DNA of 64,000 nucleotides from Antedon mediterranea. Lineage: Eukaryota > Echinodermata > Crinoidea > Comatulida > Antedonidae. The position numbers and the translations under genes were made by a program. Of this stretch, positions 24,801 to 34,400 are shown piece after piece. Location: assembly GCF_964355755.1 (NCBI RefSeq), contig NC_092679.1, positions 20,698,932-20,762,931 of the forward strand. Direction: 5' to 3'. The notes beneath the pieces are model-generated. The model searched no databases. It had not been told where the DNA came from and saw only the letters and a list, made by a program, of their open reading frames with translations. Each line of letters opens with the position of its first letter. Position 1 is the stretch's first letter.

Positions 24801-24863
24801 GGTTCCTGCTAGCAAAATACACGTTATTGATATGAAAAGCAGCCTTCTTGAAGTGGTGGACAT
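18835..24863 (-). CDS. NXPE-family protein (neurexophilin/PC-esterase)
   Basis: Four coding exons on the minus strand: 24792-24863, 20661-21415, 20046-20095, 18835-19586. Phases 0, 2, 1 close exactly; 1,629 nt, 542 residues plus stop. Exon 1 encodes a short basic N-terminus and one hydrophobic stretch (LLFISITCILLAGTCLY), a signal anchor or signal peptide. Exon 2 holds the neurexophilin-like domain (HDNGTYSFHFAHAWAGPANLSI is typical), followed by a Cys-rich stretch (ECNTD, CEKPKTCLCNN). The last exon is the PC-esterase domain, with the GDS nucleophile motif (SLLGDSTFRQW) near its start and an LHMP histidine near its end, matching the Asp...His pair of that fold. Family members are Golgi or secreted glycan-acting candidates. 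Length agrees with vertebrate NXPE1-4 (about 550). The 50-nt exon 3 is short but needed for frame. The particular paralogue cannot be named. Confidence 0.9.
19676..19992. repeat. MITE family E copy 1 (~315 bp)
   Basis: In the last NXPE intron. The ends aggtgtattgtccacc and aggtgacaataggcct are imperfect inverted repeats. The interior (atgaagattaataaaatcag...aaaacccattggcagc) matches 25912-26242. Confidence 0.78.
20195..20350 (+). repeat. SINE-like fragment with internal duplication
   Basis: The word gatgtatccataagat occurs at 20196 and again at 20311, flanking an AT-rich insert. It is followed by a B-box-like ccgggttcgaatcttgg. This suggests a small retroposed insertion into a tRNA-type SINE. 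Short and degraded. Confidence 0.35.
21613..21663 (-). ncRNA. Hammerhead-ribozyme-like motif
   Basis: Read on the minus strand: CTGATGA (21646-21652), then one extra T, then stem II GGGC-TAT-GCCC (21634-21644), then GAAAC (21629-21633), AT, GTC, with the predicted cleavage after C at 21624. Stem I forms between bases before CTGATGA (caattcttttcac) and bases after GTC (gttaaaataaat), with 8 Watson-Crick pairs in the first 10 positions. Stem III (ACATGT) is only 2-3 bp and self-complementary, as in mobile-element hammerheads that act as dimers. The extra base between core and stem II is atypical, so activity is uncertain. It lies in NXPE intron 1. Confidence 0.5.
22540..22705. repeat. TAGGCCTA-rich palindromic cluster
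   Basis: A dense run of aggcct, tagcctag and tagctagg words, including nested taggcctaggcctagctagg. Low complexity; no gene. Confidence 0.7.
22938..23415. repeat. Tandem repeat inside the 2.24-kb element
   Basis: A unit beginning cagtacaatacaaatccctc and running through aaaatactggtaccttggct to attgttcaagctaac is at 22938-23050 and 23112-23225, nearly identical. A third truncated copy lies at about 23376-23412. Confidence 0.8.
23255..23335 (+). repeat. Dispersed repeat copy 1 (ttgaaggtttgcatggcgaa)
   Basis: About 75 bp matching 26727-26805 with few changes, including gatataaagtttgcggtaca. Unidentified. Confidence 0.7.
24637..24780 (+). repeat. Family F dispersed repeat copy 1
   Basis: gcactgatgaagtgttgcca, then gaaagctc, then the shared body gagatccagccactgatacc and cagcattgtcattttttcag. 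It lies just 3' (in NXPE orientation) of NXPE exon 1. The 5' stem is decayed here. Confidence 0.8.
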
Positions 24864-24967
24864 TACGATTGCTGTAAAAAAAATGTAATACCAAGTATCA
24901 AGTATAATCTTTATTCGTTCCCACAAGGAGAAAATTTACCAAATGATACCGAACGATTTAAAACAAC

Positions 24968-25033
24968 AGTATAATCTTTTTCAAAAAAAAAAAATGTGAT
25001 GTGCCTAAATATGGTAGTGATATGACATCATTC
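24968..25033 (+). repeat. MITE family A copy 8, core only
   Basis: aaaaatgtgatgtgcctaaa through atggtagtgatatgacatca; both terminal repeats are missing. It lies upstream of the NXPE first exon. Confidence 0.7.
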
Positions 25034-25799
25034 TCAAGCAGAAATTGTAAGACCATGGCCTAAAGATTTCTTTAGTCCATGGTCAGACTAGACAAATAGT
25101 TTTTGGTTAAATTTAACCGTTATTACAACTGTGAAATGGTCTATTCGAAGACTTATTTGATTAATCTGTTTTGGAGTGCAATATATATTTCAATTTTCAT
25201 TATAAACAATTATTATACCAAATTATTAATTATGACATAAGCTTAAACAATATTGTTCTAATCTTGTGTTCAATATAAGGGCGTATTATAGTGATCACAT
25301 TGAGGTGTCAGTAATACATAGGCCTATTTAAAAACCACTAAATGAATAATGCAAGTCCTACCTGTCAAAATCAAACTTCAGTTCAAAAACGTTTCCATTT
25401 AAAAGGTATCTGTTCAGTTGAAATCATAAATACCTGTTTTGTCGCTGCGTTGAAGAGCATAACCGCACTATATACATGATGCTTTTAGTATATATGCACA
25501 CACAGTATTGCCAGTATTTACTATCAGACGATAACACATAGGCTAACCAACCTTTAGTATTGTTGCTGGTCGTGACAACGATACGTTGTAGACCTGTACA
25601 TTTAAAACTCATTGACGTAAATACGGTATTGCATGTACGTAACTTTGATATGAAATGATGAATGAATAGCTTAAAACAATGATTTAATCAATCTGTAATA
25701 TTTAAAGAATTAACCAGCGATCTTCTATTAGAGATCCTAAATTTAAAAATGTGGTTGTTGAACTTTGTACGAATTGTTTGCGAATAGCACACAACATCA

Positions 25800-25867
25800 A
25801 GTATCTGATACAAAGATACATTAGTATGTTGCGATTAGAATCCAACGTAAATATTGGTAAACATTGT
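25800..25867 (+). repeat. Direct repeat copy 1 (gatacattagtatgttgcga)
   Basis: aagtatctgatacaaagata through gtaaacatt is repeated at 26670-26738 with about 90% identity, 870 bp apart. Together they bracket the family E MITE and the LINE fragment. Confidence 0.75.
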
Positions 25868-25911
25868 TGTTTGAAAGAATGAATCAATAAACATTAAGTG
25901 TGTTACTTAAA

Positions 25912-26242
25912 GATGTATTTTCCCTCAAAAACATGAAAAATGAAGATTAATTAAATCAGATTTTGAATATGTTATTTTGTAGTTTTAATAAAGTTTAATA
26001 AAGAAAAAAACATTTAAAAAAATAATGTTTTCACTGATAAAATGACAAAATAAATGGTAAAATCAATCAAAAACCCACTGGCTGGCAGCAAATTTGAACA
26101 TTTTTTGCTTTAAATTACAGTTTTTTCAAGTAAAAACATTTTTTTTAGACCCAATTTGTGGTGAAAGTTGATAACTATTATGTTGTACTAAAATGGCAAA
26201 TTCAACAAAAACTTTTGTTAAGAATTATTTTTTCAGGGGGAC
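25912..26242. repeat. MITE family E copy 2
   Basis: gatgtattttccctcaaaaa on the left faces tttttcagggggacaaacatc on the right. The interior aligns with 19676-19992 along its length. It abuts a LINE reverse-transcriptase fragment. Confidence 0.78.
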
Positions 26243-26590
26243 AAACATCAATACACAAAAACATATACCAATTATCCGAGACAAAAATAATTATGTGTTA
26301 ACAAAACAAGAAGAATGGATTAAAAGAATTAAACGAGGGAGACTAAAATGGTATGGACACATAATTAGATTACCGGATGATACCCCAATCAACCAAATAA
26401 TGAAGGAAACGCATAGGAAAGTAAAACGACCCGTAGGAAAACCAAGAAATAACTGGATGAACCAAATAAAGAAAGACTTACAAGGACACTAACACAATAA
26501 CAAACCATTCTGCCATAAACAGACAAAAATGGAAACAAATTGTGGAAAGCGTAATGTCGGAGGACGAAAACCGTTAAGAAGAACGTGATC
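26240..26590 (+). pseudogene. LINE reverse-transcriptase C-terminal fragment
   Basis: The open frame encodes IKRGRLKWYGHIIRLPDD and VGKPRNNWMNQIKKDL, the conserved tail of many non-LTR retrotransposon ORF2 proteins. It stops soon after and is followed by the 3' segment (caaaccattctgccataaac, acaaattgtggaaagcgta). No upstream catalytic domain is present; the frame opens inside a MITE. A second PIIRDK word occurs near 27015. Confidence 0.8.
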
Positions 26591-26669
26591 TTGTTTATCA
26601 CTGTTCTGTGATAGTAGCAAAGAATTATCAAATCTTCGTACAAATTTCAAACAACCAAATTTTTAAATT

Positions 26670-26738
26670 GAGTATCTGATAAAAGATACATTAGTATGTT
26701 GCGATCAGAATCCAACGTAAACATTAGTAAACATTTTT
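26670..26738 (+). repeat. Direct repeat copy 2 (gatacattagtatgttgcga)
   Basis: Partner of 25800-25867. The pair could be remnant long terminal repeats, but they are too short and too close to say so. Confidence 0.75.
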
Positions 26739-26805
26739 TGAAGGTTTGCATGACGAAATCATTAGTTTTGATATAAAGTTTGCGGTACAACACGTATATA
26801 TAGTT
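26727..26805 (+). repeat. Dispersed repeat copy 2 (ttgaaggtttgcatgacgaa)
   Basis: Second copy of the 23255 repeat. It follows directly on the gatacattagtatgttgcga repeat at 26670. Confidence 0.7.
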
Positions 26806-26821
26806 CTGTTATATATTACTC

Positions 26822-26985
26822 CAAAGGCAAATTACTGAAAAAAATGACAATGCTGTGGGTATCAGTGGCTGGATCTCAATGGAGATACAAAATAAAAGCG
26901 AAAAGCTAAATCAAAACGAGAAAATAAAACAGGCAGAAAAGTTAGCAGAGCTTTCGGGCAAGACTAGCCCTTATTACTGTTATAT
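26822..26985 (-). repeat. Family F dispersed repeat copy 2
   Basis: Reverse orientation. Read on the minus strand it ends aagggctagtcttgcccgaa followed by agctctgc, preserving a GGGC/GCCC stem next to GAAAGC. The body matches 24637-24780. Confidence 0.8.
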
Positions 26986-28412
26986 ATTAGATGTGTTACT
27001 TAATCAAAAACGTATACCAATTATCCGAGACAAAATAATTAAAATTTTAATATATAAAAACGATCTCACATCATGAATAAATTATTAGAAAACTGTATTA
27101 CACTATAAATTGCATCAATAACAATCCGAAACTATCAATATTAGATATATTAACTAATAACAAGTATTAATTTAATAATGTGTACACTTCAATCAGGTGT
27201 CTTATTCTCTATACAAAATGTGTTGTAAAATCACATTTGAAAAAAAAATCTTACTTAAATATGATGACGTCAGACTACACGCAATGATACGTCATTCTTG
27301 ATACCAGTATTTGAACAAAATATTATAACACATATAAACATGGACGAATTATTGTCCATGATATAAACAATTAAATCAAAGGCATAATACACTTTATAGA
27401 TAATTTTTGATTCAAGAAAAATAATTACATATTTGGCATTCAGATCATTAAATCTGTTTGAAATTTAAAAAAAAAATAAAGAAATAAAAAAATAATTTAG
27501 ATCCTGGACGGAATATAAAACCGATGCTTTTTACACAAGTTAACGTAAACGTAACGTTTTATATTATAAAACTAACTCTTAAAAATAAATATTGCATTCA
27601 TTGTTAATAAAATTTATTTATAACTAATGTTGTTGATAATATGCTATATAGCGTTATTTCGTGACGATCAAAAATAGTTTGCTCAGATGGACTGTTCCAT
27701 TTTTTTTAAAGACATGGCTGATTTATGTGAACATGGCAATGGTTTATCCAGGTAAGTATTATTTTTATGATACTGAAAAACGATTTGTAACACATAATAA
27801 ATATTATCTGATTCAATTAATATCGATAAATACCTTATTTAATTAATTTTCAATTTTTATATATTTTTATTGAATTTTTTGGCAATTTATTTATCTAACT
27901 CTACTGCACCATAATACCAACTTCTTTGGCTTGAAAAAAATAATAAAAATAGTTTATTTTACTGTTAAAGACACAAACCAAAATATAGTCTTTTTTATCA
28001 AGTTGTTACAAAATCTATTCACTCTGAAAAGTAAATATATCATCTGTAAAAACTAAAAAAAGAAATCAAATATAGAAATAATATTAAATTATTCTTAGAT
28101 CGCCAATAGAAGATCCTATACCAAATTTGAACTATGGTTGACAGGTTCACAGATTTACTAAATAGTTAATATCTAAAATAAATGCTCTGAAATTATCAAA
28201 CTATCACACTCTCCTCAATTCAACATTTTTTAGACTTTCCAACCAATAACTAAACTATAATCATTTATTAGTAATTAGGTAATCAACACTGATGGGTGGA
28301 TTGTGATTATCAAGGATATTTATATTTTTTGTACATTTCATTTGCAGCAATGTTTTTAATAACTCTATATTTCTTATTTATCTTTTTAATCTTTCCTTCG
28401 TTTCATTCATTT

Positions 28413-31400
28413 TCATTGTAATTCATCTTCATATTGTTTCCTAAAGCAGTCACCAACTGGGAAGAAATCCCAGCAACGTTCCTGGTACAACTGCCAGACA
28501 TACGATTCCTGAAAAAATAAATAGCAGAGGAATTATGTACGAGGTTGAAAAACATTGTACTTCTTATCAATATTTAAATCAAAGTTGAAGATTAAATTTA
28601 AAAAAGGTCTAACCTGGCCAGTGTGTTCCGTCTCGTCTTTATTAATCAAATACATTAGGAAAAACCTGTAAAAAAAAACAAACAAATATTTATAATTATT
28701 TATAAACTTGTAGAATACATTGAGTTTATATGTACATAATATTTACTTTACTTATTATATTTCCTTTGACCTTTAGAAAATGTATAAATTTTGTAGTAAT
28801 AAATAATTTCCTTACAAATTCTAACAAATCTCAGAATTCAATCTGAGTTCAATCTCAGAGTTCAATCTCAGAATTCAATCTAAGAATTCAATTTCAGAGT
28901 TCAATCTCAAAGTTCAATCTCAGATTTCAATCTCAAAAAGAAGTTTGAACAATCTGGAGATCACCAATGTTATATTTTTCTTTGCATTTCATAATACTAG
29001 CATATTTTAGAATATATATCTATGAAATAGTCTTTGCAAAATATGCAGTCGCATCTCCTCCTTTCGGACAACCCTATTAGGGTGGAGACACTTTGTTGTG
29101 GCCTCGAAAGTGTCCACTTAACAGGGGTTCGTCCCCTGTACTTACATGTAGTTTGAGAAGTCATGCTCTTTAAGAGTGTGCTCATCAAAGCCATGTGGTA
29201 CTTTATCAAAATACTCTTTTCCTATCCCACATATAAAACATTTTGTCTGAGAAAGAAAATAAATAATTAAAAATATGTTAAATATGTATTAATATACATA
29301 TATATCTATACTATTTTTACTTGCATGGAGGAAGGGTTAGTATTACCCAAAAGCTCTGCAAATTCTTTCTGGCTGTTTTACTTTGTTTTATTTATCTTTT
29401 TGCTTATTTTATTTCTTCACAGCTACTGATACCCAAAGCATTGTCATTTTTCAGTAATTTGCCTGATTATATATAACAACAATTTCAGAAAATGTGTTTA
29501 TAGAGTATTTAAATATTTTATTTTCAATACGCAAAATATGAGAAAACCATATTGAGGGAAAGGATGGTAGTAATGAGAGGAGCTAAGATTTGGACCAAGG
29601 ACTCTGGGATTTGTAAGCAAGCATGTACCTCCATGTCATTTTTTACTTGCTCTAGTTGATCTCTCAATTCACCAAATGCATCGATGATTAAACCTGCAAT
29701 TAGACAAATACATAAGATTAATAATAAGAACTAACATATATCTATCCTATATTATATTAATTAATTAACATTAGTTCAAAATCTGTTAAAAGACTGTTAG
29801 AAGTGTTTGAAGTTTTACAATGGGTGCAAAACCAATGTAAGTAAACCAGTGAAATTTGTTTATTTTTTTTGTTTTTTTATTTTTATAAGATTTAAATTAC
29901 CAATTTGTTTTACTAATTGTTTTTGTTTTAGATTTTTTTTACATATCAGTAAATGTTTTCAATGCAACCTTACAGACTTGATGAACTGTATTGATGACAA
30001 ATTTTAAGATTAGATTAGATTAGATTACTAGGATGATTTTCTGTTTGTAAATGGGGTTTCACTAGAAGTCACCAATGGCTCACAAGCCTTCTTATTACTA
30101 CAGTGGTAACAAGGGAACATCAGGTCCACAAAAGTGTCCCCCTAATAGGAGTGTCCCAAAGGAGTGGTTCTATTGTATATAGCTTCCATGCAGTATGTTT
30201 AGTCACAAACCCTGAATAATAGCAAGTAAGATGACAATAACGAAGAAGAAGAACGTGATGTCGAAGATAATACGGTACATCTCGTTATCGTCTCCATCGG
30301 GTGGCTCGATTTCATCAGCTGTCGGTGAACAAATATTTAAAAAATCGATAAAAAATGTAATTATTATCAATATTTTTTTTTCACACAAGATGTGATCATT
30401 ATATTAAAAATTATTATTTATAAAGTTTTATAATTGTTTTACACAATACGCAGTGTATAATGTATATTTATAATTAAATATTTAGTCACTTACCAATACC
30501 ACCCCCGGAGCGAAGTCCAGTATGCAAGTGGAAGACAAAGCACTACAAAATAAAAAAATATAGTGAATAATTAATAATCTGTAAAAGATGATGTCGATGT
30601 TTAAACCAGAAACTGAATTCTACATTATATCTATAGCATGACGAGTTAGAAGTAGAATTGTGGTTTGAACATTGTGTGAAGATGCCAAAACAACTTTCTA
30701 AAGCTCTGTCTATAATAACTAACTGTGACAAAAAATATGTCATGTGCCCATAATGGATACAATGATGTCATATCACTACCCTATTTGGGCAAATCGCACT
30801 TTTTTTGTCAAACTATATAGTTAGTGTTGACAGCACTTATTGAAGTAATGCATCATTGCGTGCATACTTGTAACAAACAAACTGGTATTTATTTGAATTC
30901 ACTAGTATTAAATAAAATAAATACTAATAATTCTGCACTTACAGTAAGCATGTCATGACATTTGAGGTCAACTTCATCCCCTTCTTCGTTTTTGTAAAAC
31001 TTACGAAAGAAGTTGAAGGCAATGACGGTGTAAAGGTAGATGATAACGGAGGTCATCAGTAAGGTCAACACAAGCTGAGAAAACAAATCGCAAAAACAAA
31101 GATATTTAGTTGTTTTCTCCATAAGTTCTCTACCAGTATGGGTATGGGTTACATACAGTGGTAAGTAATGATTTACTAGTCTCAGTTGAGCACAAGGCCT
31201 ACCTGTTTGCCATTGTGAGTGACGGATTGAAGAACCGTTCGTAAAGTCTTGAATCCCATTGCCACATCCAACAAATGAGCGGCAAAGAAAAAGTAATTAA
31301 CGTGTCCGAGTATTGACAGCAGGAGATACGCAGCAATATACAGGAATGACTACAAAAATTAAACACATACAAATAGCTTTATTTTATTCCATTTCACTAA

Positions 31401-34400
31401 AAACGGTTGTAATTGATTAAAATATTCACTCTTCTGTTAACTAAAGTCAAAGTTTAGTAATGTCTTAAGTACCAGATAGACTTTCGTCATCAGTGCTTCT
31501 ATGAATGGATGACTAGTTGGGAGCAGGAACGCTAGTTGGTCATACCAGGTAGCGTTTTGATTTTACGATCATTGCTTTAATTATCAAACACAGTCAATTA
31601 ATTTTAACTTACATTATCTGTACAGATGACCCCACATTTCCATATTATATATTTAAAGTCAACTGATTTCATTCTAATGAAGAAAAACAAATAAATATTA
31701 AATAATTTGCTTTACACCACTTTGAAAAGAACGCAATTAGGAAGGCTGTAGTAGTTATTGGTTTGTTGTTACATCTGCCAAGGAGGTAATATGTTTTCAT
31801 GCGCGTGTGTTTGTTTCTTTCTTGCTTTATTTGTTAGCAGGATTACTCAAAAAATTATTCCTTAATTTTCATAAGATTTTAAAAGATGGTGTCATAGCTG
31901 TATGGGAACACTTACAATGAAGCCAAAAAGCCATCCTTATCCGATTGTTTATCTTCTTCTAATCCCAGCACAGATTTTAATTTGTCCTCACCAACACTGT
32001 CTGCATACTTCTTTAAAACCTAACAAATAAAGAAAAATAAACATAAAATACCAAAAATACATGTTAAGTTTACGTTACTGTATATGCCATTATTTTTTGC
32101 ATACAGAATTTGTCTCGATTTACCACTTACTTGACCTTTTTCGCGTGTTGATATTTTCGTGGACGCCATTTTGATATATAAACCAAGTGATACCCACCTT
32201 TCTCTTGACAAACTTATCCCAGTAGTTTTCCGGGAATGATGGCGCACTGATGGCTAATTTATCCCAGTGGCCCATGATGTCATCCGTTGACGGCTGCTCT
32301 ACTATCCACATTCCATCAAATTCCAGCTTCCTTGCTACTTCTTTCTCTCTCTTAAAAATTGCTAGAGGCATCTACAAATATAATAATTGATAGATCTTAT
32401 TTTAATAATTTGATATTAAAAATATTTCAGTGTGCTTATTATACCAGCTATACTGCGTTGAAACACCGATCATTGAAGTTAAGTAACGTTGAGCCCGGTT
32501 GCGTTCTGGATTGGAGACCGTCTAGAAATAGTGGTGGGTGCTGTATATACACCAGAGAGTGATGATGTAATGATGTCGGACTAGCATGTGATAGGCATGA
32601 GTTCCAGAATAATACATTTAACATTTTTATTACCTCTTCCTGTTTGTTTGTCAGTGTACAAATTAAATATATTAATCATAAACATATGAAAGATTGAAAA
32701 ACAATAATTTGAATAAAATACCTTTAGAGCACAGTATGCCAGCAACATTGACAACGATGCTAGCGTGTGTAAAATACAAATCATCTGCAGGAAGGGATCA
32801 ACATACCACCATCCTTCAGCTATTGTTATCACCTCTGGTAGTTCAACGTCTTCTTCAAGGCTTTCTGTGGTGCCATTGGTGAGGGTACCATTGACATCAA
32901 CTTCACTAGTGCCTTCAAGGCCATCATCTTCCCCTACTTCGATGTTTGTAGCCTAGAAATGAAAGTAAATGTAAAATATGTCTAAAAAGAGTTGGTGTAA
33001 ACTAAAACAATGCTGAAACGAAAATACAAACAAACTTGACACACTTACTCTGAACAGCAGCAATAAAAAGTTGATTGTGAAGGCTAACGTCAGGGAAATG
33101 TATTTTAAGTTGTAGAAGTTACGGGCAAAGAAACTCTGAGAAGATAATAATTAAAAATAATGAAAGATGGCAGTTCAAAATATATAATATTCATCCTTAA
33201 GCTCTGTCTACACTATCAAACTTTAATGTAAACAAAAAAGTGTTGTGCCAATATTTGGACATGATGATGTCATATCATGACCACACTAGGCCATATCACT
33301 ACCATATTTGGGCACATCACACTTTTTTTGTCAAACTAGTTTGATAGTGTAGACAGAGCTTTACAAAACCTGTATATGATTTCTAAAAATCTCCAAATAA
33401 GTAAACTTACCAAAACAGTTTGTTTGATGTTTGACAATCCTGGTCTAATTTCTTCTTCCTCTTCCTCATCCTCCATATTTTGACCTTGTTCTGCTGCCAT
33501 AAAGTAACTGAAAGAGATAAGAAATAATAAATAAAAGAGGAATCCAAAAAAGGATATGAGATTGATGATGTGTCACAACATTTTTCATAACACAAGACTG
33601 TATTAGTCTGCAACTAGCAGTTTCGCAGATTCAAACCACCACCAGACCACTTTATGTTTTATTTCACTTAAGCATTCCTATCTTGACTTAAGCAAAAAGA
33701 TTGATAAATTCAAGCCCTGATGAGTACCTTGGAAAGACTGTACTGCCTCTTCTGTCTAATCCATTACCCATCTGTGTACCATGACCATTCTATGAATATA
33801 ACAAATAAAACTCCATTGTTGATGATTAAAAGACAAAAAAGTGAATATATACTGTACTGTATTGTAACAGACTATTCCATTATATAATATGGGTAATTTC
33901 AAGTTACAGTGGAATACAATATTTTATCCATGTAACTAAAAAACAACAAAAGTCTCGACTTGATTTACCTGTATTGGTGGTGCATCAGTAGCATCCGGTG
34001 TCGTTGGTGGCGATTCTGTTTTACTAAAATCAAAGCTCGGGCTAGATGAAGCTTTTCGTTTTTTGCCACGGAAATGAAGCATGGTTTGACCAGATTCGCT
34101 TTCCTTACGTCGTCCAATATCTATACCAAATGCCGACAAGTTGGAGTTTCTATAATAGATAAGAAAATAATTTTAAAAATTTACTTGTCTGTAAAATGTA
34201 GACCCCATAGTTAAATGAAACAGCCCAATCACAAGCCTACTGTCATATGGCAGAAAATACATTATACTATTATTATTAATACAATACACCCCTATTTTTA
34301 CAAATGAAATAACCCATTAGAAAGTCTGGCGCCAAATGGCACACAATCCAGACTGTAAAAAAATGTGACTTGAATGCGAATTTTACATTGCCATATTTGG

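Larger units (their letters stand above)
24870..28412. other. NXPE-RyR intergenic region
   Basis: Apart from the repeats listed separately (family A core, family E, family F, LINE fragment, short direct repeats), I see no gene. The stretch at 27080-28400 is AT-rich with no coding exon I can support. The NXPE promoter should lie just above 24870 and the RyR 3' UTR runs down from 28412. Confidence 0.5.
28413..33135 (-). other. RyR segment 8: transmembrane pore and C-terminal domain
   Basis: Exons 33049-33135 (S1, [17 protein letters not shown]), 32722-32952 (S1-S2 loop and S2), 32198-32371 ([15 protein letters not shown]), 31916-32019, 31613-31673 (S3), 31203-31349 (S4 region, [18 protein letters not shown]), 30943-31074 (S5, [18 protein letters not shown]), 30494-30542 and 30211-30318 (filter GGGIGADEIE split between exons; S6 [15 protein letters not shown]), 29629-29693, 29146-29246 (zinc motif CFICGIG with HTLKEH), 28614-28665 (ETEHTGQ, the Thr of the Ca2+-activation site) and 28413-28508 ([20 protein letters not shown]). 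The N-glycosylated-looking S1-S2 loop ([11 protein letters not shown]) is longer and more acidic than in vertebrates. Confidence 0.97.

Noticed and set aside
25800-26738. LTR retrotransposon
   Set aside because: The direct repeats are only ~68 bp, lack TG...CA ends, and the interior is a MITE plus a LINE fragment rather than gag/pol.
27661-27760. Possible signal-peptide first exon on + ending at a gtaagt donor
   Set aside because: The frame has no ATG before the hydrophobic stretch that is not followed by a stop, and no downstream + strand exon exists before RyR.
32434-32550. Functional 5S rRNA gene
   Set aside because: A deletion in loop B/C and substitutions in the internal control region argue for a derived repeat.
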